From: Hevea brasiliensis
Lineage: Eukaryota; Streptophyta; Magnoliopsida; Malpighiales; Euphorbiaceae
Direction of reading: 5' to 3'
Assembly: GCF_030052815.1 (NCBI RefSeq)
Contig: NC_079498.1
Location: 71,038,992-71,102,991, forward strand
DNA length: 64,000 nucleotides
How positions within the stretch are numbered: position 1 is the stretch's first letter; the number at the start of each line of letters is the position of its first letter. The notes beneath the pieces are model-generated. The model saw only the letters and a program-made list of their open reading frames with translations, did no database searches and was not told the DNA's origin. Made by a program: the position numbers and the translations under genes. Of the stretch, positions 24,625 through 37,393 are shown piece by piece.

Positions 24625-26730
24625 TGTTAGTAGTATGCCCTAGAGCATATCATTTAGTATGTATCTTGTACATATTTTTATTAATAAAAAGGCATTTCTA
24701 CTTTTTCGTTTACATAATATATTTATGTGTAATAGAAAAGGTCCATTGATATTTTGTTAGAAATATTATTCTTAAGTTGTTAAGAATATGAGTGACAATA
24801 TTTCTTGCACAAAGTATCATAAATAGGTTCACAATCGAGGATACTTCATAATATGGACATGACTTATCTAGAAAGATTGTATTCATGTTTGTTCCCAAGT
24901 TATTTATATGGGATATAAATAAGATGGAATGGTGAGTCTCATGCCATATAACAAACATGATAGGCACTTATAAATGATAAGTAGGCCGAACCAGTGACAC
25001 TTATGACAAGCACATGGAGTTTACTCTTGTCAATGTTTTGTCATAAATCATATCATTGTATATAATCTTTAGACCTGAGATAGCACAGTTATCTTGTATA
25101 TAGGTAGTTTGAGTTTGATACTACTTTCATACTTGTACTGTGTATGGGTATATGGGCATGTGTTGGCTCCTATTAGTTATATATGGAGGTAGGTGTTGAT
25201 CAAGATGGAATCTGTTCCTCTAAGTAAATAGAGATAAAATCCTATGTTCATTTAATTGTTCTTGATGTTTCAAGTTCCTGGCCAGGACAGATAGATTTAT
25301 TCGTAAAAGAGTTTACGATGAGAAAATCCTTTTAATCAAGAACTGGAATTAAAATAGAACATAATATTCATATCAAATGGAGTTTGACATAAACCATGAC
25401 TCGGCTTGAGTTGGGATTTTTGTAAGAGAGATTCTAGTGCATGGTAACATATGATTATAGGTTCATTTAAGGTAAACCTTATTACTAATTGGGTGGCCAT
25501 GGCATGCTATGCTAGGTGTTAACCATGGTCTATGAGGTTCATAAAATGATTTAGAGAAATCATTTATGGTAAGAAAGAGTTCTGATGATATAAATAGTTG
25601 ATATCATGTCTCATTGCCAATTAGTGATGAGCCTAGTAAGTCACACACATACACAAGTTATCACCTAATTAAATATGATTTAATTAATTAATTAAAGAGT
25701 TTAATTGATTAATTAAATAGGTTTGGTTTGCAATTAGATTGCAAAGTCCCTAGCATGACTTGAAACCAAATCTAGATTATTGGATGTATAGTATAAGTTA
25801 AATTTATATTTAAAGTGTTTAAATATGAATTTAATTAATGAGAAATTAATTAATAGAGATTAATTAATTAATTTATATTTGATATAAATTAATTAGAAGA
25901 AAAAAATTAATTATTTTGGGTTAAGAACTCAAAATTAAGACATAGGGGCATTTTGGTCATTTTGCAGTGTGACATGTGGCACCATGAGATGGTGACACAT
26001 GGCATAACACATAAGCTTGCCAAATGTTTTTTAATCATGTAAGATGATTAAAATCAAGATTAAATATAGGTTTGACACTTGGCACAATGTGATTGGGTCA
26101 CTTAAACCTAGAGCTAATCAAAGGGTGACATGTGGTAAGGGTTTAATGTGTTAACCTAGCTATTTATGTGTTGTTATGAAAAGAAAAAGCAACCAGCAGC
26201 CACTCCTCTCCTTTGTCACGCCACTTTGAGGGTTTTCATCTATTCTTCTTCATCTTTCATCAATTCAAAGAGATTAGCCATCAATCTCTTGAATCAAGAA
26301 CGCTAGAAATTATTTCTAGTGTCCTGTTTACATCTCTAATCTCTTAAAAGGCAGAACTTGAATTTCTAATTAATAGAAAAAGCTTTAGAAGCTGTTCAAG
26401 GGCTGCCATAGGTGTTCTTGGTGTGGACAAGCTAGAGGGACAACATTTGGTGTCCTGAAGACAAATCTCAAAGGCACAGACATTGCGATTGCATCAAGAG
26501 GTTAGTGTAATCGTTCTTGATTTAATCTAGGGTTCTAAAATTAATCTGATTAATTTTAAAATCTTAAATGGCAAATACAGATCCAAAAACATATTAAAAG
26601 AGTTTTAATATGTTGTTTATCATTGAAATCAAATAGACAAAAATAAATCTTGCATGATGCATGTGACCGTAGGTGAAAATTTTTGAATTCAATGGTATAA
26701 ACTTGTGTTTTTCACGCTTCCATTCCTTCA
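24625..26730 (+). mobile_element. Copia A 3' LTR
   Basis: 2106 bp, from TGTTAGTAGTATGCC to CTTCCTTCA. It shows the uninterrupted Tekay-1 target site near 25525. It is very similar to the split 5' LTR. Confidence 0.95.
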
Positions 26731-26735
26731 ACACG
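26731..26735. other. Target-site duplication of Copia A, right (ACACG)
   Basis: The second ACACG. Athila spacer sequence resumes here. Confidence 0.9.
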
Positions 26736-27119
26736 GGCCTCCTTGTATTTTACACGGGCCGTGTAACATATCTAGTAAAGAAACTCGAGAGACAGAAAGT
26801 TACATGGGTCGCTCTAGCTCATTTACATAGGCTGTGTACTATGACAGATTTTGAAAATTTTGAGCAGAAATTTACACGACCCTATATGTCGAGACCCGTG
26901 TAGTGATACATGACCCGTGTACTTCATCGTAGATGCGACTCCTGGGGTGCAAAAAGAGCAAAAGGAAGAGTCCTAACGGCTCTTTAAATGCACCCCTAGC
27001 ATTAAAACCCTTCATTAACACAAAACCCTTCATCTCCTCCCTTCCTAGCCTATAAAAACCTTTCAAATCTCATCTCCCTTCGCCAAAATCCTACTCTTCT
27101 CCTTCCCAAAAACCCATCC
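26736..27119 (+). repeat. Athila spacer with ACACGGG-type motifs
   Basis: It continues the spacer at 5934-6103. Motif copies lie near 26752, 26801, 26824, 26872, 26896 and 26908. No gene is visible until the ATG at 27120. Confidence 0.7.
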
Positions 27120-28411
27120 ATGGCTCCTGTGAAGAGATTTACAAGAAGGATCAACTCTTCTTCAAGGCAAAGAGGAGAATCGTCACCTTCTCCGCCCCAG
27201 CCTCCATCCCAATGCCCAAGAACGAGGGTAGTCACTCCCTAACCATCTCAATAAGCCCCTCCTCCACCGTAACCACAGCCACAACCCGCTCCACAACCTG
27301 AATTCTCTATTCCTTGGGAATTTTGAAATGATGCCCACAAAGCAATGTGCACCCGACTTCATGCCCAAAAAAATCCTCCACTAAATATATGGATTTTCTG
27401 CTTTTGAAGCAAATCGGGTTGCAAGATGAAATTAATGGGCTACTTGACAGCATTGGGTGGACAAGGTTTGTCCAACTCCAATTTCTAGCCTACAAAGACA
27501 CCACGCTGGAATTTTTGGATAGCTTCAAGGCCAACTTATGGCCCACCGATAGGGAGGACAGGGGCAGGATTGAGTTTTGCCTACTTGGTATCGATCAGGT
27601 AATGAACATGGATGAGTTCAACACCATCTTTGGCTTTGATAGCGCTGGCCACCAAGAGATTCCAAGGAACTGCATGGTGTACAACAACATCAACTTCTGG
27701 AGTTCCATTGCCCCAAACACAGAGTCGTACAACTCCAGCAAATCTAAATCCATAGGTATCACTATTCCAGCACTGCGATAAATGCATTGGTTCGCCACCC
27801 ACACCATCATGGGCCGTGGCGATAGCCTTGGCATTGTTAATGCCAACGAGCTCTTCTTTTTGTGGTGTATGATCACCGGACAGCGGTGCAGCACTAGCTT
27901 CTTCTTGTGCAACCATCTCTGACGCCTTTGCTATTAATCTACCGGGCACATTGTACTTGGTGGCCTTGTCACCACCATTGCCTTCCACTTCAGCTTCGTT
28001 CCAGGACATAACAGGCTGCGCTTTGTCACTGGAACATCGAGAATTGATCAAACTATTTGCATATCCATGGGGATATGTAAGAAGGTGGGCAACACATGCT
28101 ACTTAGTGGATACCGAAGGAAACACCGTCCCTCGGAGAGATGAAGGAAGAGAAGGACTTGGCGAAACTTTGCAGCCTCAAGAAGAAGGGTAAGAGCGGAT
28201 GTTCGAAGAGTCCCCTATCCGAGTGCCTCCATACACACCACCGCCGACAGATCCGATCCTCGCATACCTACAGCACATGGAGACCACAATATACAGAAGG
28301 ATTCGAGCTATCGAGGACAGCCTCCAGGAAGCACACAATAAGCTGGACATGCTAATGGACAAACTAGATGAGGAGGATGAGGAGGAAGAGGAGCCAGGAT
28401 CACCAGCATAA
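27120..28411 (+). pseudogene. Athila ORF3-like gene (downstream of pol), decayed
   Basis: It starts at ATG 27120 (basic N-terminus with VKRFTRRINSSS) and shifts frame before 27347. The 27347-27781 frame (YMDFLLLKQIGLQDEINGL, then DEFNTIFGFDSAG) resembles the plant-retrotransposon protein often annotated as ATHILA ORF or putative plant transposon protein. After TAA 27780-27782 the sequence reads on in the same frame (GRGDSLGIVNANELFFLW), then decays. The end (28199-28411, same frame) codes for a Pro-rich stretch, a probable coiled coil (IRAIEDSLQEAHNKLDML) and an acidic tail. In Athila the third ORF is sometimes called env-like; no membrane segment is evident in what remains. Its role is unknown. 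Confidence 0.65.
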
Positions 28412-29932
28412 CCATCATCATCATTAGAGGCCTTTTAGAGCTAGGACTATAGGATAAGATCTTTATTGTAATATGTTACATGCCCTAACTTGAAACCATA
28501 GGTCTCTTTTATTTGCTTTATGTTCAAAAATTTTCTGTGTTAAATAAATAATATGCTTCCTTAAAATTTTTTATACGTTTGCTCTACTTTTTGAACATTA
28601 TGTTAACATTGAGGACAATGTCTGGTTTGAGTTTTGGGGGGATACAATTGCATTTGCATATCATTACATGCACATCATTACATTGTTTAAATTCAGCTAC
28701 ATTATTCCTGTGTATCAAAAATTTTGAGAATTTTTGAAAAATTTTGGATTTTAAATTGTGAAACTTAGCACTATAACCAAATTTTAGTAAGCTAATAATT
28801 GGACTCCATGGAATAGAGGAATGAATGTATCTAGATAGGCAAAAAGGGATTCTAACATGTTGTTTGTGAAGAAACTAATCTCTTTAATGGAACTAGACTA
28901 GTTAAACCTCTTCATAACTATTAATTTAACACATTGAACTTGTAAAATTAGGAGAACAATTTTTGAAATACAAGCAAACCTAAAAATGCCTCACTAGCTC
29001 TAGAACATATCTCTTGGACCTATCAAGGCAAAATCCTAGCATATGCTTGATGAAGAAATGATCAAGGCATTCTTTGATATAACCTCACTAAGCCTTAGCC
29101 ACCCCTAATTAAAATGAATATCCCTTGTAACCAACTTGAAGCCTATGTTTATCCCTCAGAATTTATTACTTGCCCATGTTATTTACCTAGTCCCTAGCCT
29201 AAACACCTACCATACCCTTTGTAGGAAGCAAAATGCATAAAGAAAATGAAGAGAGGATGTGGAACACAAGAAAGAATGTAAGTGTGCAATTGAAATCAAA
29301 GAAGAATTTTCCTTTCCAACCCATGCAAAAGCAATGAGTTTAGGGGAGAGGACAAAAAGAACAGAAAAGAAGTCCTAAGATAAGTATCATGGAAGCATGC
29401 TTGACACTGCAAAAAGCCAAAAGCCGTTCCTCTCCATACGAAATCAGAGCTTTATACATACATGCTATCCTCATATTTACACTCCCTAAAAACCTTCATT
29501 GGCAACCAAGTCATTATCCCTTAGCCCCATTACAATCCTTTTAAAGACCTTTTGATCTTTTGAAAAGTACATGCTATATTAGTGGAGATAGAAAATTGAG
29601 ATATGCCTATGGAGTTGGAATTGAATTACTTCTCCACAATTACTCACAAAAGAGGTAAATTTTGGGGAGTTAGTGTTTCTCAATTCTATCCCAATAAAAC
29701 AGGTTGTATGTGGCTTATTAATGGTTTGTATAGAGGAATAATTAGTCGAAACACCATGAAATGAGTTGAAGTTCCAAACACCATGGAAGAGGGAAGTTGA
29801 TATGAAGGTTGGAGGAGTTCAATTCTATGGCTATTAAATTGATGGTTGTATTCCTAAGTATCACCTAAAATGTGCTTTAAAACAAAGTTTTTTTTTGCTT
29901 GAGGACAAGTAAAAGTTTGAGTTTAGGGGTAT
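28412..29932 (+). other. Athila 3' untranslated region with two purine-rich tracts
   Basis: No gene is visible. A tract ending GAGTTTTGGGGGGAT (about 28625-28645) resembles an internal polypurine tract. The one next to the LTR is AAAGTTTGAGTTTAGGGG (29912-29929), preceded by GCTTGAGGACAAGT, a phrase typical of the 3' end of Athila elements. Confidence 0.65.
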
Positions 29933-31524
29933 TCGATACACTTGAATTGTATAGATGTTTTTAAGCACATTTGTATTCTAATTCATAGTATTTAGGCAAG
30001 TATTTTTATGCATAATAGTTGATTTCATTAGTTTTTGTAAATTCTGTTACCAAGCCCTTAATCCTATATTTTCTACATTATTTCAGGTATTTGGGTGAAG
30101 CCCCAAAGTATGGGAGTGCAAAGAAAAGCTTGGAGAGGTAAAAAGACAGAGAATTGCTGCTGATACAAAGTACACAGGTCGTGTAAACCAAGCCCCAGAC
30201 CCGTGTAACTCTCTGCCAGAAGAAAGCCAAGAGAATCGATGAGAAACACAAGTACACAGGTCGTGTAAGTAGACTCGTGTAATTTTTGGAGACCTGTGTA
30301 AGTCTCTGCCAGGCGCAAGCTTGAAGAACCTTATGTGAACAACAGTACACGACCAGTGTAACCAAGCCCGTGTAGTTGGCGTAGACCCGTGTAACTTTCT
30401 ATGCTAAAACAAAATTTTGCAATTCTCCTCTAGCAAGTTACACGGCCTTACATTATGGGACCCGTGTAGTGACACATGGGCCATGTACTATGCTGCAGCC
30501 AGTTTTATAAGTCGGATTCCCCTCCTGTTTTCGGATAAATACAAGAGTCCTAAGGCCCTTTGGACTCAAAGTGACCTAACCCTAGAGCAACCAATATAAA
30601 TAGAAAAAGAAAACATTAGAAGAGAGAGAGGTTCGGAGGGAGTGCTGCTGTTGGGCTCTGCATCAGTACCAAAAGAAGTTTTTCAGCTGAAGCTCCAAAA
30701 GATCAAAGCGATAAACTATCTTTGGTTCCTTCGTTTCATCTCCCTAGACAGAATTCTATTGCTTTATTTCTTTTACATGATTTTCTTTTTACTGTTTTTA
30801 CCTTTTATCATGATGTTTGTTAAACTCACCATGAGTGAGTAGTTTCCTTATTTTGGATTTGGGAGAGTAATGCTTGTAATTATTATTATGGATGAACATT
30901 AAATTTTATTTACTAGATTTGAGATTCATTTCTTGATTTAATTTCTTGTGATCCAAATGCATGCTATGTGACGGTACCCACTTAGACATTATTGTACATG
31001 TTGATTGAAGGACTGAAAGGTGAAGATTAACATTAGAAAATCAAGATCTTGAACCTAGGAATTCTGACCTAGACATAGGCTGATACCTTTGTGGAACCTA
31101 AAAATTGGTCAAAGGTCTTAAATGATTTTAATTAATTTGATCACCATGAAAGTAGGGTTTGAGTTAATTAAAATACACCCTAGATGCCTTGAGAGAGGAT
31201 TTAGGATAACTTAGGGCTAATTTCCATCAAGGAAAACGATCCTCAATTTCGTAAATAAATGAGATAACATCCCTAATAAGATTCAAGTGTGAAATCTTAA
31301 CTTCAGAATTGTTTCAAAAATAGATTACTTCATTTTAAGTTTACTATTCTAGTGTTTAAAGTTAACAAACTTCATTCCCTAAATATTCAATAGCCTAGAC
31401 AGTCAAAATTACTGTGTAGATTGGTACTTGCTAAACAAAGGTTCTCGTGGGAATGATACTCTACTTATCACTTTATTACTTGTTAGTGATCTATGCACTT
31501 GCGGGGTTGTAAAACCAGCAAACA
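29933..31524 (+). mobile_element. Athila 3' LTR
   Basis: It starts after the polypurine tract (ATTCGATACACTTG) and ends about AGCAAACA, just after CTATGCACTTGCGGGG, a phrase typical of Athila LTR ends. About 1.6 kb. It holds ACACGGG-type motif copies from 30170 to 30480. Bounds are approximate because the first LTR is not in the window. Confidence 0.6.
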
Positions 31525-32456
31525 TCCACTAAAGAAAAATTAAATTACATTCATTACAAAACTCAAAAATAAGTTTGAACAATACAATAATTTGCATTTC
31601 ATTACATACCAAAATAATGTTACAAGAGTTTTTGTACAACTGCTCAAATAATTTACACATATATATTTTCATGCATAATCAAAATCTAATTTATAAGGGT
31701 ATACATATAATATACCCGAGGCTAGTCACAAGCAGTCTTCAAGGTGCAGTTGTAAGAATCCCTACTCTCACCTGCGACAGCATACAAAACTATCACTGAG
31801 TGGTGAACTCAGTGGTGCACAACTATGATTTTAAATGTAATACAATATATATTAACAATAATTATACCAAAAATTTTGGAATCTCGAAACTTAACCAATT
31901 TCCAAATGTCAAAATTTTCATTGCCAATAATAATAGTCACTTGTTAAAATAACCTTGATCAAAATTTCAATTTGTCAAATCATAACTGAACAATAAAAAT
32001 AATTCCTGCAATTATGGAAATAAACAATTATTTTAACAAAATCATTTGTACACAATCTCATTTAAAATCACAATTTCTTATCAATCAAAACCCATTCTTT
32101 ATCTCACAACTCTGCAAGACTAATCCGAAAGGGCCATCTTCGGAGTGATTCTAACTCCCTATAATCAGGGAGATTGAATCGGGATTCTAACCCCCTATGG
32201 TTAGGGAGGTCAAATCGGGATTCTAACTCCCTATGGTCAGGGAGGTCGAATCATCGTGCACAGTATACAACACAATAATGAAACTTCGGACGAGACAATA
32301 ACAAAAACTTATATCTAACCTCTAATAAGAGGAGAATCTAAGCCTGTACACATACCATGGTATTCAAAATAAAACAAAGCTAACTCCATTGTCTCCTCAA
32401 CAAAGGATATAGAGACGGGTAATAACCTAGTCAAGCATCTATAGTGAGATATAAAA
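31525..32456 (-). mobile_element. Chromovirus T2-family LTR fragment
   Basis: From about 31537 it is the reverse complement of the T2 LTR around 46440-47400. It is cut on the right by chromovirus C at 32457. The left edge beside the Athila LTR is not a clean LTR end. Confidence 0.75.
32145..32253. repeat. Three 36-bp tandem repeats
   Basis: Units at 32145, 32182 and 32218, each with CTCCCTATGG and AGGGAG that can pair as a hairpin. Full T2 LTRs have two units at the same place (about 46635-46703 and 52683-52752). Confidence 0.8.
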
Positions 32457-35304
32457 TGTGATACCCCTTACCTGTCTACAGTGTAACCGAATAAGGCATG
32501 TCACACTCGGTGTCGGAGCACCCTAACTTATCTTAATTTATTGCTTTAATAATTTTGAACTCATTATATTTTAATATCAATTATTTTTTTATGGAGAAAC
32601 CAGTGGAGTTTTCCCTGTTTTATTAGTGCTTGACGTGTTTCCCTATTCACCTGTTTGAAATTTTATGTAATATTTTAAAGTAAAAATCTCATCAATAATT
32701 CTCATTATCATCTATATATTTCAATTTCGTATTCAAATCCATACAATTTCATTTATATCCATTTCCATACATTCCCATTTATGTTCAACTCATATATGAA
32801 AATTTTCAATCTTCATTAATTTACATGATATACAATTTAATCACATAATGAACTAACCGATCTATTAATTTACATCACATACCTATTAATTACATTTTCA
32901 TAATCTACATTACAATACTATGACTAAGCATTTTATACAACATACAAATTATGACCTATATGGGCCTTATCTATATGCATTGCTGAGGAGGTGACAACCT
33001 TGAACACTCTGCAGATCAGAACTCCAAAATCTCTGTTTAATATTCGCTGGGCTTTACCTTCAATACCTGCGTAAGGAAACAAATCCATCGCGCTAAGCAT
33101 TTCTGCTTAGTGGTGCAATAATATAATAAGAAAATAATATAAAATAAAAAAAAGAAATGGATCAAAATTTGGATACTCTGGAATTTAATCTAATTTCATA
33201 TAATACTTTTAGTATTAACTATCCTTTGTTCTATTTTATTCCTCTTCAGAAGTGTTCAATTCTTTCATAATAATTAAATTTTAATATCATTTCAATTCAT
33301 CTCAATTCTTTCTACTAAATAACTAACCTAATTTATTTTAAATATTCTTACTTATTTATTTAATTGCTAATATTTTCAGTTACTAATATTTTTAACTTAT
33401 TTCAATAAATTTCACTATCCAAGTAACCTATGACAGGCTGACTAAACTGGATAACGGGTCATTAGCACTGGACACCATGGTGCCTCAGGCCGTCATACCA
33501 TGGGACGCAGAACGTCAACCACGTATGCAGTCAGAATGGCTAAAAAGCCATGATAACACATAATCGGGCATAAAAGCCATGAGTACGGGCGTAAAGCTAT
33601 GAGTGCGGGCATAAAGCCATTAGTGCGGGCATAAAGACATGAATACAGGCATAAAGCCTTTCGCAGTACAGCTAAAACAATACCCTATTGGCATGCCAAT
33701 CTATCTAATCTACCATACGTGTCTAGGCAATACATGGGCAGATAGTACCATTAAATGTTAATATATTGTTTTTTTTTATGATTTCATTTTTTCATGATAA
33801 ATTCCATAATTTATACATTCATTTGATAATTCATACGATTACAATTCTCATCAATGGTTCTCATGCACCATTGTACTCAAAATACTTTTTCTTGTCGTTT
33901 CTCCAATAATGGGAACTAAAGTCTTATTTATACATTCATTTATTCATTGCCCTATTTATATGAATTATTATCCATATTCCAAGTAGTCCATGAATATTTC
34001 ATGGATTTCAAATTTAGCTAAATCTTTCCTTAAATCATAGTGTCACTCAAATTCAAAAATTTAAATCAACTATTTACATTATCTATATCTTAACCATTAC
34101 AATAGCTTTCTAATTTATTATACCCTTTCCTATATCATTGGGGTCACTCAACTTCACCATTCACAATTTTACCTATCACATCCTATATTAACAACTATAA
34201 TGGTTCTTATAGTTTGTTTTTCTACTTCACATAATTTAGTGATTACTATTCATTTTACTATTTAGGTCAAATTATTGACTTTCCAATGCATAATAGTTAC
34301 ATGAGTCCTAATCATATAAATTTACCACATTTTGGTTCCCAAAAGTTTTGGCATTAATCGCCAATCCATACTTCCAACCAATAGAGATTAAATCAAAATT
34401 TCAGTTTTTGGGTGCTAGAGTTCACTATTCCATTAGGCCATTCTACAGTGAGAATTTGGCCAAGTGTTCTGAATCAAAGTTGTTCTTTATTGTGTCTAGT
34501 TACATTTCACTTTTTGAATCACCCCATTTGGAGATTTCCAACTCAAGTTATGGCTATTTCACCATAACTGGTCAAATTGCCTTTACAAAGAATTTCGGGG
34601 CAATTTTTGGTTCTGCCAGATTTGGTATCGTGACTTTAGTGGATAATTCCATTAAGTTCTGGTCAAAATTTGGAATTATGTTCTTCAAGAAAGTTGTTCT
34701 AAATTGTCTAATCTTTCCATTGATATAAAATTTAGGTCATTTGGACATTTTTACACTGAGTTATGACTATTTGAACAAATACTATTTATTTGGTCAATTT
34801 CCAGAACTAGCAGGTTGGTTATCAAGATTTGGTCATTTTTTAGGGTATCCTAAGTTTGTTTTCTGGGCAAGGTTTCTTCATCAAAGTTGTGTCATTATGT
34901 GTCTAATTTTATGTCCAATTGGCCTTGCACCAATTAAAGCTACACAACTCAAGTTAAAGCTGTCCAACCTTGCTAGACTCACACCCAGCCCTGCAGGTCA
35001 CTCAAGGCAGCACCTTTAACCTCTATTCCTATGGCACAATTAACTTCATTTCCTACTCAAACACAATCAAATGGTCACTAATTTACCATTAGAACTTCCT
35101 TTCATAACTACATGAGAAAAATCATAAATTTGTTGCCCAAACACTAATTCCAACAATCTCAATTCTCAAATCTTACATTATACTCATAATTAAAGTTTTC
35201 AATTCACTTATACATGTCAAGGGACAGCCCTACACCATTTTAAATCCACTAAAAGCTATCAAACTCAAGAAGATTTAAGGCTACCGAAAATTGGATAGTG
35301 TCCC
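32457..35304 (-). mobile_element. Chromovirus C 3' LTR, first part
   Basis: It begins TGTGATACCCCTTACC and follows the 5' LTR at 55611 base for base with scattered changes. It ends where Copia B begins. It holds ORF-free AT-rich DNA; the small open frames at 34348-35019 resemble no protein. Confidence 0.85.
33562..33660. repeat. About five 20-bp tandem repeats
   Basis: Degenerate units of the type GCGGGCATAAAGCCATGAGT. They lie in the C LTR only. The corresponding site in Tekay-1 has a single unit-like stretch. Confidence 0.75.
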
Positions 35305-37379
35305 TGAAGGAGTGGAAGCATGAAAAACATAAGTTTATATCATTGAATTCAAAAATTTTTCACCTAGAGTCACATGCATCATGCAAGATTTATTTTTATC
35401 TATTTGATTTCAATGATAAACAGCATATTAAAACTCTTTTAATATGTTTTTAAATCTATATTTGCCACTTAAGATTTTATAATTAATTAGATTAATTTTA
35501 AGAACCCTAGATTAGATCAAGAATAAGTGCACTAACCTCTTGATGCACTGCAATGTGTTTGGCACCTTTGGGATGCGTCTTTAGGACACCAGATGTTGTC
35601 CCTCTAGCTTGTCCACACCAAGATCACCTATGGCAACCCTTGAACAGCTTCTAAAGCTTTTTCTATGAATTAGAAAATCAAGTTTTTCCTTTTGAGAGAT
35701 TACAGATGTAAACAGGACACTAGAAACAATTTCTAGTATTTTTAATTCAAGAGATTGTTTGCTAATCTCTTTAAAATGATGAGAGATGAAGAAGAAGAAA
35801 AGGGAGAGGAGCCAAGGGTGGTGGTACATTTTTGAGAATGAGCAAATTGTGTGTTTGTTATTTCATCCCTACACTTATATAGCTAGGTCACCACTTAAAA
35901 CCCTTGCCACAAGTCACCTTCTGATTGGCTTTAGGTTTAATTGACCCAATCACATTGTGCCAAGTGTCAAACCTATATTTATCTTGACTTTGATCATCTT
36001 ACATGATTAAAAGACATTTGGCAAGCTTATGTGTAGTGCCATGTGTCACCATCTCATGGTGCCACATGTCACCCTATGAAATGACCAAAATACCCCTATG
36101 TCTTAATTTTGAGTTATTAACTCAAAATAATTATTTCTCTTCTTCTAATCAATTTATTTCAAATATAAATTAATTAATTAATCTTTATTAATTAATTTCT
36201 CATTAATTAAATTCATATTTAAACACTTTAAATATAAATTTAACTTATACTATACATCTAATAACTTAGATTTGGTTTCAAGCCATGCTAGGGACTTTGC
36301 AATCTAATTGCAAACCAAACCTATTTAATTAATCAATTAAACTCTTTAATTAATTAATTAAATCATATTTAAGTTGGTGATTACTTGTGTATGTGTGTGA
36401 CTTACTAGGCTCATCACTAATTGGCAATGAGACATGATATCAACTCTTAATATCATCAGAACTCTATCTTACCATAAATGATTTCTCTAAATCATTTTAT
36501 GCACCTCATAGACCTTGGTTAACACCTAGCATAGAATGCCATGGCCACCAGATTAGTAATAAGGTTTACCTTAAATGAACCTATAATCATATGTTACCAT
36601 GCACTAGAATCTCTCTATTACAAAATCTCAATTTGAGTTGGAGTCATGGTTATGTCAAACCCCATTTGCTATGAATATTATGTTCTCTTTTAATTGAAGT
36701 TCTTGATTAAATCTATCTGTCTTGGCTAGGAACTTGAAATATCAAGAATAATTAAATTAACATAGGATTTTATCCCTATTTACTTAGGGTAACAGATTCC
36801 ATCTTGATCAACACTTACCTCCATATATAACTAGTAGGAGCCAACATATGCCCATATACCCATACATAATACAAGTATGAAAGTAGTATCAAACTCAAAC
36901 CACCTATATACAAGATAACTGTGCTATCTCAGGTCTAAAGATTATATGCACTAATATGATTTATGATAATACATTGACAAGAGTAAACTCCATGTGCTTA
37001 TCATAAATGTCACTGGTTCGGCCTACTTATCATGTACAAGTGCCTATCATGTTTGTTATATGGCATGAGACTCACCATTCCATCTTATTTATATCTCATA
37101 TAAATAACTTGGGAACAAATATGAATACAATATTACTGGATAAGTCATGTCCTTATTGTGAAGTATCCTCGATTGTGAACTTATTTATGATACTTTGTGC
37201 TAGAAATATTGTCACTCATATTCTTAACAACTTAAGAATAGAATTTCTAACAAAATATCAATGGACCTTTTCTATTACACATAAATATATTATGTAAACA
37301 GAAAAGTGAAAATGCCTTTTATTAATAAAGATGTACAAGATACATACTACATGATATGCTCTAGGGCATACTACAAACA
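35305..37379 (-). mobile_element. Copia B 3' LTR
   Basis: 2075 bp, TGAAGG to AAACA on the plus strand. TATATAAG on the minus strand at 35874-35881 is the likely TATA box. Confidence 0.93.
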
Positions 37380-37392
37380 ATCTCCCACTAGC
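37380..37392 (-). promoter_or_regulatory. Polypurine tract of Copia B
   Basis: GCTAGTGGGAGAT on the minus strand, next to the 3' LTR and the same as in Copia A. Confidence 0.85.
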
Positions 37393-37393
37393 A

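Larger units (their letters stand above)
6104..26730 (+). mobile_element. Copia A: Ty1/copia retrotransposon, split by Tekay-1
   Basis: LTRs of about 2.1 kb (start TGTTAGTAGTATGCC, end CTTCCTTCA) bound a primer site for tRNA-Met, a long leader, gag, integrase, RT and RNase H. The gene order integrase before RT is diagnostic of copia. Flanking ACACG is a perfect 5-bp duplication. The 5' LTR is split by Tekay-1 (7008-18089). The protease region is deleted at a 23-bp tandem repeat, and gag and pol carry stops, so the element is not autonomous. Confidence 0.95.
3971..31524 (+). mobile_element. Athila-type Ty3/gypsy element, 3' half (split by Copia A)
   Basis: Two segments, 3971-6103 and 26731-31524, are one element split by Copia A. 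The order is RT end and RNase H, integrase, spacer with ACACGGG-type motifs, ORF3-like gene, polypurine tract, 3' LTR. The protein sequence and the presence of an extra gene downstream of pol fit the Athila clade. The 5' LTR, gag, protease and most of RT are missing because a chromovirus LTR abuts at 3970. Stops and frameshifts make it defective. It is the oldest layer of the left part because everything else sits inside it. Confidence 0.85.

Noticed and set aside
27581..28051. 156-codon minus-strand frame
   Set aside because: It is a shadow of the ORF3-like gene on the plus strand.
30642..30842. Hydrophobic 66-codon frame as a membrane protein
   Set aside because: It lies in the Athila LTR in T-rich DNA, which gives Leu/Phe runs by chance.
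34348..35019. Frames of 126 and 92 codons in the C LTR
   Set aside because: LTR sequence with counterparts in the Tekay-1 LTRs that have different frames. No homology.
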